A stretch of 64,000 nucleotides of DNA from Lantana camara (taxonomy: Eukaryota; Streptophyta; Magnoliopsida; Lamiales; Verbenaceae), in assembly GCA_037501455.1 (NCBI GenBank), contig CM074857.1:105929501-105993500 (forward strand). Reading direction: 5' to 3'. The notes under the pieces were generated by a model. It searched no databases. It saw nothing but the letters and a program-made list of their open reading frames with translations, and had not been told where the DNA came from. Positions 24,150-35,602 of this stretch are shown here, one piece after another. The position numbers were made by a program, and so were the translations under genes. How positions within the stretch are numbered: the stretch's first letter is position 1; each line of letters starts with the position of its first letter.

Positions 24150-24560
24150 AGCATACCTCATTTCCATCTCCATCTCCACTATCCTTGGTCTGCTTTACAA
24201 TTTTGGTCTGCAGAAATCAAGGGTATCAGTCATGTAGAGGTATTTACATTTCAGGCACAATTTTGTAAACAGGAGAATAATACTATTTTATCAAGTGCTT
24301 CATATAACCAAAAGAAATTCAATAAACTGAAGAAAGACAATCAACCATTTTCTTTGATGTAGATGGTTTTCCTTTTTGAGGCTCTTCTGACTTCACTCCG
24401 CCTTCACCAGTCCTCCTATTAGAATCAAGGTGATGCATAGATGTTCGGAGTTGTACTACAGCATGTATAGGAGTCAAGTCTAACAACTTGGGCCTTAGAA
24501 AGATGAAAAATGTACCTTATTTCCTGATCGAATACCAACTGCTAGCATAACCACTCGAGG
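24150..24560 (-). other. Exon-like islands on the minus strand, gene not identified
   Basis: Three short coding-like blocks have plausible splice signals. One at about 24163-24207 starts after CTGCAG, codes TKIVKQTKDSGDGDGNE and ends at a GTATGC donor. One at about 24347-24425 codes a basic Ser/Lys/Gly-rich stretch and ends at GTTGATTG. One at about 24515-24580 codes LPRVVMLAVGIRSGNK and ends at GTACAT. No family is recognised. They may be remnants of a gene or of a transposon-captured gene. Confidence 0.3.
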
Positions 24561-24929
24561 CAGGTGGCTTCCAGGATGATTGATACTTTTTCTTACAATT
24601 TATGGCATATTCAAATTCAATTTGCTTGTAAATTGTATCTAAGTTCTGGGCATGCATTATTTCATTTGTCTAGAAAATAGAGTCACACTTTTCTTCTTAC
24701 CAAAGGCTACAATATATTCTGACCCAAGGCACATATTTACCTTTTGTAAATGATAAGATCACCTTCAGAAAGAGTACTCACTATATTTAAGTTTATACAA
24801 CAATTATCAATGAATTGAAAGCCATTCAGTAAGCACATCATTCATCCTGCTATTAATAGAGTAAACATCAACTCATACAAGCAGAAAACAACACGCCAAC
24901 AGAGCATAAAAATTAAATAATAATAGCCA

Positions 24930-26060
24930 AACTTCGGATGTTGAGAAGTTCGAGCGTCAAGTTGGTTCGATCACTTAGAACTTGTAAAGGGGAGTCTTCT
25001 GTCGAAACTGATTCTTGATATGGATTGGCAAACGTGAGCTTAGGGCCAACTCGAGACTGAAGCTAAGGGGATGTTACCCGGGTTGGCACTCCTACGCTCA
25101 AGTTAGTGATTGATATGAGAGATGTGATTAAGAGGTCGAATATGTGTGCAATTAATGCGATGGTTGGAATTGAATTAGTACCGAAGGGGTTCTTGGGGGT
25201 ATTTATACCCTAGTTAGTAATGATGATTTAAGTCGAAGTGCATTTAATGCTTGATCGACCACTTTCTTCATTAACAGGAATTTGCCATTAGTGCGTCTAG
25301 ATCGAAGGTGGTCGAGGATTGAGGTCATCAGGTGCCTTGTTACCAAGTGACGCCTCGAGGTTAGCCCTCTGGCCATAGAGGGGGTTGAAGGGGACATCCC
25401 TAGAGCGTGTGGTCGAATGCGGCATGATTGAGACGAAGTGACACATGTCATTCGTGTGTCAGGCCACGTGGACGAATGAGATTTACCCATGTCATTAGGC
25501 CCCCGAAATGTGGCCGATTAGGGCATACGTGGTGTTTCGAATTTCAAGAAGAGACCCGCTGTATTCATTGTGTCATTTCACCTTCTTGATTTCCCGCCCT
25601 TTTTAACCCCTATAAATTATGGCACTTTGTACTTCCGAAATTCCAAAGACATTCGAGCAGTGAGTCGAACGACCAGTTTAACAAAGATCCGAGTATCTGC
25701 AAGTTCGCTTTCCATCGGCTTCAACTTTTTTGTAGGTATCTCTCGACTCAATACTCAAGTCCTCCAGCGGGAAAAGCTTAGCACCTTAAAACCATAACAC
25801 TTGGTTAAGTCAGGGCTTCTGCAAACAATGTCCGGACTACCTCCAGGCTCCAGCAACCAAAGTCCGAACCCAAAAATAAGTTTGAACGAGCTTAAAATTA
25901 ATAAGCTCACAACGACCTCGCACCCTAACGATAAGGATTGACCTCATCTCAATCAAAATCATCGGTGTGCCACATTGATGATTCCTTGTAGGGATGCAAC
26001 GATCCCAAATGGGAGAGGTTTGACCTGCAACGAGAAAAGGGGGAAGGAAAAACATTAAAA
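24930..26060. mobile_element. LTR-like degenerate retrotransposon sequence
   Basis: The region has higher GC than its flanks and contains blocks typical of plant gypsy LTRs: TTGGCACTCCTACGCTCAAG near 25084, a palindromic-looking GGGTATTTATACCC near 25197, and a TATA-like CCTATAAATT near 25611 followed by TTCCGAAATTCC. No matching second LTR, primer-binding site or coding region was found, so orientation and limits are uncertain. Confidence 0.4.
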
Positions 26061-26303
26061 CAAACCCGAAAAGCCCTGGAGACCATGTCCCATTTTTTTT
26101 TCGTCAATTCCTCGAGAGACATAGCTAGCCAGTACGGATCCTTGCTACAAAATCCTACATTATATAAATTTTTTTTTATTATGTCTAATAAAATAAATAT
26201 TAAATATTATTATTTTTCACGTGCCTGGATCGATATGTCGATTTTCAAGATTTTTTTAATTTTCTTTTATTTCTTTTATTCTTTATTTTTTCTTTATTCT
26301 TTA

Positions 26304-28144
26304 ATATCAACTCTCCCTAACTAGCGTTTTCGGGACACTAAATTTTCCGGCGATAAAAAAATCCACTAACTCTAGAAATCTATCAATTTTGGGACAATGC
26401 TCGCTGGATTCCACTGTGTACTATCGGAGACTATGAACAAGTGTCATTTATATATGATGATGTGGACGATGACAACACTCCAAAACCATCCTACATGTCA
26501 AAAATTATGACATGGCCCAAAACCACCATGTCCACATCATTAAACTGCTCCAACTTGGCATTGATGTGGAAATAACCTTATTTCTAAAATTTAATTTATT
26601 TAAAAAATATTGATTCATTATTTTCTCTTTAATTACATTATACTTATACTTGATTAAATATATAAAATAGACTTTATATTTAAATTATAATTTATATAAC
26701 TAATTAATAATAATTAAATATTTAAATATCACAAATGGTCTTCATGATTATATAATATACATACAATGGATCTCTCTCTCTCTCTATAAATTAGTTATGT
26801 TCACCAAAAAAAGAAATATATACATTAAATTAAATTAAAATCCATATTTCTTAATCTCAACTAAATAGAAACAGAGTTTAATTTGTCAAAATAAATATAA
26901 AAAAATCATCGTCTGCTCCTTCACCTCCGCGGCACCGCCACACTCGACGTCTTCCAACACCACCGCCGTCGTCTTCTCACTACCACCACCAAACCTTCTT
27001 CGGACCACCATCATTAACCGCACTAAATCGCACCATCACGCACACACGCCAGAATCACACCACCACCGCAGGAAAAAAATTGCACCACCACCACTAAAAT
27101 TGCACCACTATCCGCATCGCGCATATAAACAAAATTGAACAACAACCAAATCACGCTCACACACACACCTAGATCTGGATTTTTTTTATATGTTCTTGTA
27201 TGGCATTTGTAAGTTTTGGTTGCGATGTAACCCTTATAAGTAGTTTTTTGTGAGGGAAAATACCTTCCATTTGTTTGGGACACCGCTTGTTAGGGAAGGG
27301 AGCGTTGGTGGGGGCACAATAGTAGCGGTGGCGATGGTGGATTTGTTGGGGAAGAGGAACACCGCTGGTAGAAAAAGGTGGGGTGGGGGGATGGGATGGT
27401 GGTGGTTGTGGCGGTGCTGGAAGACTAATGGATACGGCCTTGACCGGCGGGTCTTCTTCGATTGAGATATAGATTTGCAGAAAATTGGTCCGGGAGGTTT
27501 GGGGGTATTGATTTAATGATTTAATATTTTTCTTGGATTGTGGCAGATTTAAGGTTGGTTTGGGCCTTGGGGTTGGAAGGTTATTTAATCTTTTTTTTTT
27601 TTTTTTTAAAGTTTTGATTTTATTTATGATTTAATTTTTTGATTATATATATAATATACATATATACATTTATATATATAACTATTGCATGTTAATTAAT
27701 TAAATTTATTAATTAGATAAAACATAAGCTAAGATATTAAAATACATAATTACATGCATTATTTAAGTGTCTAATTAATTTATAATTAGAAAGATAAAGT
27801 ATAAATTCATATATTTATTTATAATATATAAATGATATAGGATTCATTATAATAATTAATATATGTATATTAGATTCATTTTGTTTTTTTGTTTTTATTT
27901 TTTTATAATATTTAAAGTGTATTAGGTGGTATGCCACTTGTACAATACATGGACAAATTTTTTGAGTCATTTGACATGTCATTGCCAATGTGTTCTGTTT
28001 TATTTTCACGTCAACAATTTTATCCAAGTCAGCAGAATCCGGCGAGCATTGTCCCAAAATTGACAGATTTCTAGAGTTAGTGGATTTTTTTTGTCGTCGG
28101 AAAATTTAGTGTCCCAAAAACTCTAGTTAGGGAGAGTTGGTATC
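26304..28144. mobile_element. Inverted-repeat DNA element A (~1.84 kb, Mutator-like architecture)
   Basis: The two ends are long imperfect inverted repeats of about 105 bp. The left begins CAACTCTCCCTAACTAG at 26308; the right is its reverse complement ending at 28139. Both then share GGGACACTAAATTTTCCG and GGGACAATGCTCGC blocks. Next to the ends are TGTGGAC/CATGTC words. The middle has a C-rich arm of CACC/CCACC text (about 26920-27170) and then a G-rich arm of GGTGG/GTGG text (about 27290-27440), partly complementary to each other. No transposase is encoded. Long TIRs with captured-looking GC-rich interior suggest a nonautonomous MULE, but no 9-bp target duplication is evident. Confidence 0.7.
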
Positions 28145-28159
28145 CTGATTTTGTATTTT

Positions 28160-28410
28160 TCCCATCAAAAGGATCAACATGTCGATCTTCAATTGATTGA
28201 TAGGATATATCGACATGTCGATTACATCGATCATTTGGATTGACGTGTTGATCCTGTTGATCTTCAAGTTAATATTCAAGAGTTCTGAAAATAGATCCAC
28301 ATGTCAATCACATCCTGTTGATCTTCAAACATCAAATAATTACATAAGAAAAAGAACAGAAGACCATAAGAGTTTTGTTGATCTTCAAACATCAAATTAT
28401 TTTTTAATTT
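28160..28410. repeat. Dispersed short direct repeats (GTTGATCTTCAA family)
   Basis: GTTGATCTTCAA recurs near 28257, 28317 and 28377; the last two copies continue with ACATCAAAT. Related ATGTCGAT words occur at 28178, 28211 and also at 26235 on the other side of element A. Element A may therefore have inserted into an older repeat. No gene is supported. Confidence 0.6.
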
Positions 28411-29032
28411 TTTTTCGTAATCGCGGTCGTAGAAGACGACGACGCAGGCGGCTACTCGTTTTCTTACTCGTAGTTGTAGAAGACGGCGACGAGGCGATGA
28501 TGAGAGAAGTAAAACAGAAATTCTATAAGATTTATAAAAAATAGAGTTTGATTTGGATGAGAGATTGAAATTTGAAATGTATGCATGTCTATGGAGAATG
28601 ATAATATAAGAGAAAGAAAAAAGAAAAAAATAATAAGGCGGCCGCGTAGATAACAAAGAGAAAGAAAAATAGAAAAGAAATTGAGGATTATTTCTTAAAA
28701 AAAGACTTTGATCCACGTAACTGTTTTTGGCGTAACACGATAATATGCTTTCAAGCAAAAAGAGCACCAAATCATTTAAAGAAAACTATTTCATAGCACC
28801 TAAAAATTTATCTTAATTATTCAAACACCACCTCTATATCAACGCATAACTAAACAAGTAAGAATGTTTCCACCAATATTTCACTATGATTCCGCCACAC
28901 ATTTCCAACCCCTACTAATTTAGCAGCTTCACATGCTTTAGTTCTCACTTCCCACTTCTTGTTCATGATCTACAGATATAAGAATAAAAATCAAACTAGG
29001 AAAAGGAAACTCGAAGAAATCTTGAGCGGACA

Positions 29033-32000
29033 ATGGAGGTTGATTTGACGGAAGGTTGGGGCGGCGGAGATAAAGAGGGCGGCGCGTATTATGAGTGGGA
29101 CCCGAATGACATGCCCATACTCCGCCATGCTAACTTCGGCGCCAGCAAACTGACACTTAAGCAGTGGGGATTCGTGGTGCCAAGATACTACGATTCTACC
29201 AGGTTTGGCTTTGTCGTTCAAGGTATAATCTGTATCTTTGGGGATTTCTGTGTTTTGATTTATGGGTTTTGATTCTTTTTTTCTTTTTTTTTGGTCATTT
29301 CTGAATTGGGTGATCTCAGGTAAGGGCATATGCGGACTAATCCTACCGGAGAAGGAAGAGAAGAGAATCGAACTAGAGAAGGGCGACACAATCTGCCTCC
29401 CCCACGGTTGCGTCACGTGGTGGTACAACCGCAAGGAGCACATTGACTTCGCAATCACAAAAATGGTATACCATCTGCACCCATTTAGCAAAAATGACAC
29501 TTAGATTTTTCCGGTGACATATCTACCCCATACCTCCCAAAACCGTTCAAAATGATGCACTTTTCGCTGGAAATCCGAAAACCCGCCGGAAACCACTTAT
29601 GACGTGGCACTTATTACCGCGTGGACGTTACATGGGTGCCACGTTAATTTTTTTTGCCACATAGTTGCTGACTTGGTTGACATGTATTTAACCCACAAAA
29701 AACTAATTGCAAATACATAAAATAAAATAATAATAATATTATGTTAATAAAATAAAGAAATACATAAATTCAAAAATATTATACATTATCTTTATTGTAA
29801 TTATATTATAAATATAATTATATGTTGTATTATTAATATATAATTTAACTTGATATTTATTAATATATAATTAAACTTAATTACATACTTAAGAAATTAA
29901 AAAAGAAAAAAAGAAAAAGGATTGTCTTCTCCAGAATTCATCCTCCCCCGCCGCTGCACCTGCACATCCCCAAAATTCATCCTTCCCCGCCGCTGCCGCA
30001 CTCCCATATCCGACCACCACTCAGTCACCGTTGCTCCACCGCCATCCACGGTTCCGACCTCCTTCCATGATTCCCATGCTCTCCACTTCAGAAATGGGCG
30101 CTGCCAGTGCCACCATGCTCCTTCTTCTCATCAACACCAAAGTCGCAACAAATCCCACCCACGCCGCTAAAATCGCACAGCACACCACCACCAAAATCAC
30201 GCCAGCATAGCACGAAGAATAGGGCTACGGCGACAACAAAATAAATCACCACCACCAAAATCACCACATCAAAATCGCACAAACACACACACTCGCAAAG
30301 AAATCGCCACAGATCTGGAAGTTTGGGAGAAAAGAAACGATTGGGGGAAGGGGAAAGATCTGGAGTTGTGCACCTTCGCATCTGTCGAAGAGTTCTGGAG
30401 GTCTACTTTTTATTGTTTCATCTGATTTTTAATTGTAAATCAATGCTGCTTCTATTTTTCGTGTGCGTGAATTTTATTGGTTTTGGCTTAATTTCTATGC
30501 CCAGATTATGCAGGTTCAGATTTATATTTGTTGTGTTTCTGTTATTACTATTGTGGTATGAAGGTGGTGGTCTCAGGTCTGTGCAGGCGACGAAGATGGG
30601 TTTTTGCCCTCTGTTTTCGGTGAAGGTGGTGTCCCCCGGAAAGATGATCGGCGGTGGTCTGTGCAGGCGACGAAGAGAGAGAGAGAGACGGAAGGGAAGA
30701 GAGAACCCCTCTGCAAATCATCAGATCTGCTCGCGAGATTGGTGGTGGCGGCGGCACGATTTTTGGAGGCGATTTGGGGTGGAGGCTGATTGTTGGTGTG
30801 CGGTGGTGATTTGGGGTTGTGGCGGTGGTGGCAACGACGACACGAACACAGAGGCGGCGGCGGTGCGAAGATATTGTGCGGAGGCGAAGGTGGTGATAAG
30901 TGGTGGCGGCGGTGGCACCGATCTGGTGTTGCTGCTGCATTCATTTCCTTTTTTTTTTTTAATTAAAAATTTTAATTTCCTTTTTATAATTTGTATTGTA
31001 TTTTATAATTAATTAGCCATATTAATCGCTCTTTAGAGCTTAATACAATTCAATGTAAATTTTATGTTATTAGTTAATAAATATGATATTTCTAATTATC
31101 ATATAAATATTTTCGATTTTCCATTTACTGTAATTTATTTATCAATTTATTAAATACTAATATTGCTAATCATTTACAAAAAAAAAAAAAAAAAATCAAC
31201 TAGTCATTAAAAGTTAAATACTCCTTAATATTTATTTAGGTCTTAAGTATAAATGGTTTTTGTGCAAAAAAATCGAAAAGTTATTTGAAATTAAAAATAC
31301 TAATTTTTTAATATAATTTACAACATGGCATTTTCAATTTTTTTTAAATGGGTCAAAATGACACATGTCTAGTGGTAAAGGATGTGACTTTGGTGGTATC
31401 GCCACGCTATACAAAAAGATGACACATCAGATTTCGGGTCGGGTTTCCGGTGGGTTTTACGGGTACCGGCGAAAAAGTGCATTGTTTTGGGAGATTTTGG
31501 GAGGTATGGGGTAAATATGTCATCGGAAAAATCTAAGTACCATTTCTGCTAAATGGGTGGAGATGGTATGCCATTTTTATAATTTTCCCTTCCTCGGGGA
31601 CACCTCAAAGGGCAACAAGCCCGGGATTCTAACCGAATACCTACTAACGGGGCTCCCATAGCATCCGCAGCGGATTCGCAACCGAGTTCGTGAGCCGCGC
31701 ATTCGACTTGGACGAAGAAACAACAAAAACCCTAATCGGGACCCAGAAGAAACGGGGTATAATCAAACTCAATGAGGAGTTCAAGATGCCGGAGCCGAGG
31801 AAAGAAGATTTCGAGGGTTTTGCAGTTAGGTGCGAGTACGAACCTCCCCAGGGACAGGAGCACTGGTATGATGACTCTGAAGATAGATTGGACGAGTCAA
31901 GTTATGTGGTGATGGTGGATTCGAGCAAGTTGCCATTGGTGGCTGAGACCGGGTTGGCCTTGGATTATGTGAAGGTGTTTAGGGACGGGTTGTACGCGCC

Positions 32001-32560
32001 TATTTTCTCCAACGATGGGGACCGGGAAGTTTCAGGTGTGCGGGCCCGATGGGAAGCTGGTGCAGGATACGATATTTCGGCCCGGGACGGTGTTCGTTCT
32101 TCCTAGGTTTTATTCTGTTTCGAAGCTGGCCAATGTGTGCGGGATGGATTGGTTCTCTATCTTGACACATCCTACGTGAGTAATATTTACTACATTCTAC
32201 TATCCTATGAGAATTCATAAATGGGTTAAAACCACTACATTCCGAGGGTATATATTTGCAATTTCAAAATTTGCACAATTAATCAAGTCTAACCCTAAAG
32301 TATTGTTTATTATGAAATTTCTGAGGTTCGTCCCTGCTTATTGAACAAAAGGTAGCTACATTTCTTAATTATTTATGATTTCTTATTCATCATATCTTTC
32401 CTCCTTTCATGGTAGTCCAAGTTTCACTAGTTTGGGCGGAAAGAATTCAGTTTTGAGGAGGATTTCTCCAGAAACACTGCAGGCATCTTTTAACGTGCTT
32501 CCACATTTTGAGCAGAGGTTGCGCTCCAAGGGGAATAAGGATGACGAGATGTTCTTTTAA
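29033..32560 (+). pseudogene. 11S-globulin/glutelin-like cupin gene, disrupted by element B and by frame lesions
   Basis: Exon 1 is 29033-29222, exon 2 starts at 29320, exon 3 is 32416-32560. The protein matches the plant two-cupin family that includes Arabidopsis At1g07750/At2g28680: LKQWGFVVPRYYDSTRFGF, LPHGCVTWWYN, FVSRAFDLDEETTKTL, MDWFSILTH and RRISPETLQASF. Three lesions are visible. (1) Element B (about 29453-31584) lies inside exon 2; after the insertion point the frame runs only to a stop at 29500. (2) A single-base shift occurs in the G run near 31660. (3) Near 32020 about 11 conserved residues are missing and the frame changes, so the downstream part reads correctly only in another frame. 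Introns are retained, so it is not a processed copy. Expression as a full cupin protein is very unlikely. Confidence 0.85.
29453..31584. mobile_element. Inverted-repeat DNA element B (~2.13 kb) inserted in the cupin gene
   Basis: The ends are imperfect inverted repeats of about 145 bp: left AAAAATGGTATACCATCT at 29459, right its complement ending near 31584, both with CACCCATTTAGCA, TTTTTCCG and CCCCATACCTCCCAAAA blocks. Internally there is a C-rich arm (about 29935-30320; CCGCCGCTGC, CACCACCACCAAAATCAC) and a G-rich arm (about 30560-30940; GGTGGTGG, GGCGGCGG). This is the layout of element A, and the terminal motif order (GACACT-TTTTCCG-TCGCTGGA) is also similar. A 229-codon plus-strand frame in the G-rich half has no protein-like features. 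No transposase is encoded and no exact target duplication was found. Confidence 0.8.
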
Positions 32561-32642
32561 TTAGCTGTTTATATATATATATATATATATCTTTTTTTCA
32601 ACGTTGTAGAACTATTCTGCTGCTGTGCTTAATAAAGATATA

Positions 32643-33018
32643 GGACAAATTATATTTAGGTCCCCTGAGGTTTGCCCTAATTACAAATCAACCCCTCTTG
32701 TTTCGAAAATTACATACAGGTCCCTAAAAACACTGTTTCATTTGAGGTCCTGGACGCCGTTATGGTTCCGTTAATTTTGACATTTGAATTTCCAAAAAAT
32801 ATTATAAAAAAGTCGCTGAATTATGAATTTTCTTACAAAACGACCCCTTAACTAAATCACATCAACAATTTAGTCCTGTCAAAATTAACGGAACTCTAAC
32901 GGCGTCTAGGAACCTCAAATGAAACAGTGTTTTTAGGGACCTGTATGTAATTTTCAAAACAAGAGAGACTGATTTGTAATTAGGGCAAACCTCAGGGGAC
33001 CTAAATATAATTTGCCCT
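32643..33018. mobile_element. Foldback MITE, 376 bp, with 9-bp target duplication
   Basis: Two arms of about 160 bp are nearly perfect reverse complements, from ATTATATTTAGGTCCCCTGA to its complement TCAGGGGACCTAAATATAAT. The element is flanked by AAAGATATA at 32634-32642 and again at 33019-33027. A 9-bp duplication fits the Mutator superfamily. It lies 83 bp downstream of the cupin stop codon. Confidence 0.9.
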
Positions 33019-33052
33019 AAAGATATAACCAAAGTTTTTTCTTGCATGTAGT

Positions 33053-33872
33053 TAGGGCTGTAAATGGATATTCGAAAATCCGATATCCGTCCGCATTCGA
33101 ATTCGTTTACAGAGGATATTATCCGAATCCGTCTCAAGAGGATATTATCCGTATTCGATTATAGACATCCGAATTATAAACGGATAAGGATATGGTAATA
33201 AGGTATCCGATCCGTTTAACATCCGATCCGTTTCATTATCCGTTAGATATATCCGTTATCCGATTTATCCGTAATCCGTATCCGATAAATATTGTATTAT
33301 ATTAAAATATATACACAAAACTGTGTATGTACGATAGATTATTAGTATTAAGTAAATTTTTTAGCGCATTTATTAAAGAAAAACCTTAGGTTTTATTAGT
33401 AACTATATGTTCACGTCAATATTCATATAGAGATAATATAATTAACATATATTATGTTATTAATAAAAATATTATATTTCAAATTAATTATATGATAAAA
33501 TTTATAATTTCACCACATTTATACATTCGCTAAAACATAAAAATGATCTATATAGATATACTTATTATTTCTCTATTCGTCTAAAATATATATATTCAAA
33601 GTTATATAATTATTAAATAATTTATCTATAAATGAATAGTTGATAATCTGATTAAAATTCGAAGTTATATAAATAAATAATTTATGTCAAATTTTGAATA
33701 GTTGAAAATCCGATTAAAATCCGAATCCGTCCGAATCCGCCTTGTATCCGTATAAAAAGGATATTATCCGAATTCGATTTAAAAGGATATTATCCGTATC
33801 CGTCCGAATCATAAACGGATAAGGATATGATAATCATACATCCGATCCCTTTATTATCCGTTTACACCCCTA
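33053..33872. mobile_element. hAT-type nonautonomous element 1, 820 bp
   Basis: The ends are short inverted repeats, TAGGGCTGTAAATGGATA on the left and the complement of TAGGGGTGTAAACGGATA on the right. A perfect 8-bp duplication, CATGTAGT, sits at 33045-33052 and 33873-33880. Subterminal arms are packed with ATCCGAATCCG/GGATATTATCC words in both orientations. There is no transposase ORF. The TIR start and 8-bp duplication are diagnostic of hAT. Confidence 0.92.
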
Positions 33873-33880
33873 CATGTAGT

Positions 33881-34803
33881 CAACCGGGTTTGGTCCTAAT
33901 AACAGAACCATAGGATGGCACTATTGTAGCATTTGCCTTCTCCAGTTTGGCAAACCCCAAAACAATCGACTTAAATCCAAGAATCACAAAGAGAGTCCAA
34001 ATCAATAGAAATTTTTCAAGCGAAGACATATATATATCAAAAGCTCATTACATCGTTCTATTACGAATATCTACAAAATTCTTCAACAATCATCATTATA
34101 TCAACACTTAACCGTAAAGGACGATGACCATATATCAAAGCAAACCCAATACCAATTTTAGGCTCAATTGTAAAGACAATGAGAGCCTAAGTCATTTCCT
34201 TTATCAATCACCAACTAAAGTTCATTTTGAAAGACACTCCAATGTTTTCCAATTCACAATTTAGACTTATTCAAAATATATAAAAGTTCTCTAAGTGATA
34301 AGAAGATATAAAATCGTTCGAAAGTGCTCAAAAATAAGAGCATAAGTTCATACTAAACTTATCAACGATGCACATGATTTTACCGACTCAATTAGCCCAA
34401 TTAATTCATGCATCAATTCAACAAAATTCAAGGCAAAAATTTTGAAAAGTGGAGACAAATTTCAATAAACTCAACAGATTTCCCGATTTTCAGCAATAAT
34501 TCAAGTGGAAACATAAATAATAAAGTAATTGAATCAGCAGCAAACCCCAGATTCATCTTCCAAGTCTATAAAATCATCATATTTCAACAAAAATAATACT
34601 ACATTGCACAGAAGAGGAATGGTGAACAATAAATAAATCAAAGACAAATATAATTAACAAAACAGACCTTCAATCGACTCTCTGCATACGCAAATGAATG
34701 ATTAGTGTAATCTTACCATAGGTAAACCTTCTGCTGCTTAAAGAATCAAGAACGCCTACTCCATCTGCAAATCAACAAAGAATCCAAATATATCAACACT
34801 ACA

Positions 34804-34864
<61 letters not shown>

Positions 34865-34944
34865 GGAGGGGCTTACCTGTTCCGCCATGGTTGTACGCTG
34901 CGGAGCTCAGCCAAGTGCTCAACGACGTAGGAATTAGCTGCAGC
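33881..34944 (-). other. Interval with a possible minus-strand spliced gene 5' end; TA/GA microsatellite
   Basis: On the minus strand, ATG GCG GAA CAG (about 34890-34879) is followed by a good GTAAGC donor. A second block at about 34767-34722 has a TTTGCAG acceptor and a GTAAGA donor. Read together, the ATG frame stops after a few codons, while other frames stay open, so this may be a noncoding leader or gene remnant. A (TA)n-(GA)n microsatellite lies at about 34813-34868. The remainder (33881-34700) shows nothing I can support. Confidence 0.3.
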
Positions 34945-35594
34945 TAGTGGTGTAAACAGATAATAAACGTGTGCACTATCCGAATCCGAATCCGTTTAGC
35001 ATATCCGCTATCCGAGTTCGTATCCGTTATCCGACAAATAATAAAAATGCTTTTCGTATCCGAATTCGATGGATATTATCCGAATATCGGATTATTCGTA
35101 TCCACGAGGATATCCGATTAATATCCGAATTCGAATCCATTTACATGTTTTAAATATATTTTCTAATAAAAATAATAGATTAAAATTTCATAACACAGTT
35201 AAATATTAAATACATACAAATATTAATATAACTAATTATAAATCTATTAAATTTATACTAATATTAACTCATAAGTATGATATATATGTTTATTGTTATT
35301 ATATCTTTTATAATTCTCAAATAATTAGATAATGTATGTATTAATATATGTTTCATTAAGTTATAAAAAATATATAAATATATATGTTATCAGATAAGGA
35401 TTATACGGATATATCTAATGGATGTATAAACGGATCGAATGTGTGATTATCGTATCCTTATCCGTTTATAATTCGTATGTCTATAATTGGATACGGATAA
35501 TATCCTCTTTAAACGGATATGAATAATATTCTCTTTAAATGAATTCGAATACGAATGAATATTGAATTTTTGAATATCTATTTTATGGCCTTTA
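34945..35594. mobile_element. hAT-type nonautonomous element 2, 650 bp
   Basis: It starts TAGTGGTGTAAACAGATA and ends with the complement of TAAAGGCCATAAAATAGATA. It is flanked by a perfect 8-bp duplication, GCTGCAGC, at 34937-34944 and 35595-35602. Subterminal ATCCGAATCCG words match those of the element at 33053, so both are members of one family. No coding capacity. Confidence 0.92.
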
Positions 35595-35602
35595 GCTGCA
35601 GC

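Noticed and set aside
30548..30944. Pro/His-rich minus-strand ORFs in element B
   Set aside because: They are the complement of the G-rich arm, present in several frames at once, as expected from CACC/GGTGG repeats rather than from a gene.
30323..31012. 229-codon plus-strand ORF inside element B
   Set aside because: It has strong Cys/Phe/Arg-skewed, low-complexity composition from G-rich DNA, overlaps long ORFs on the other strand, and matches no family; it is a by-product of the GGTGG arm.
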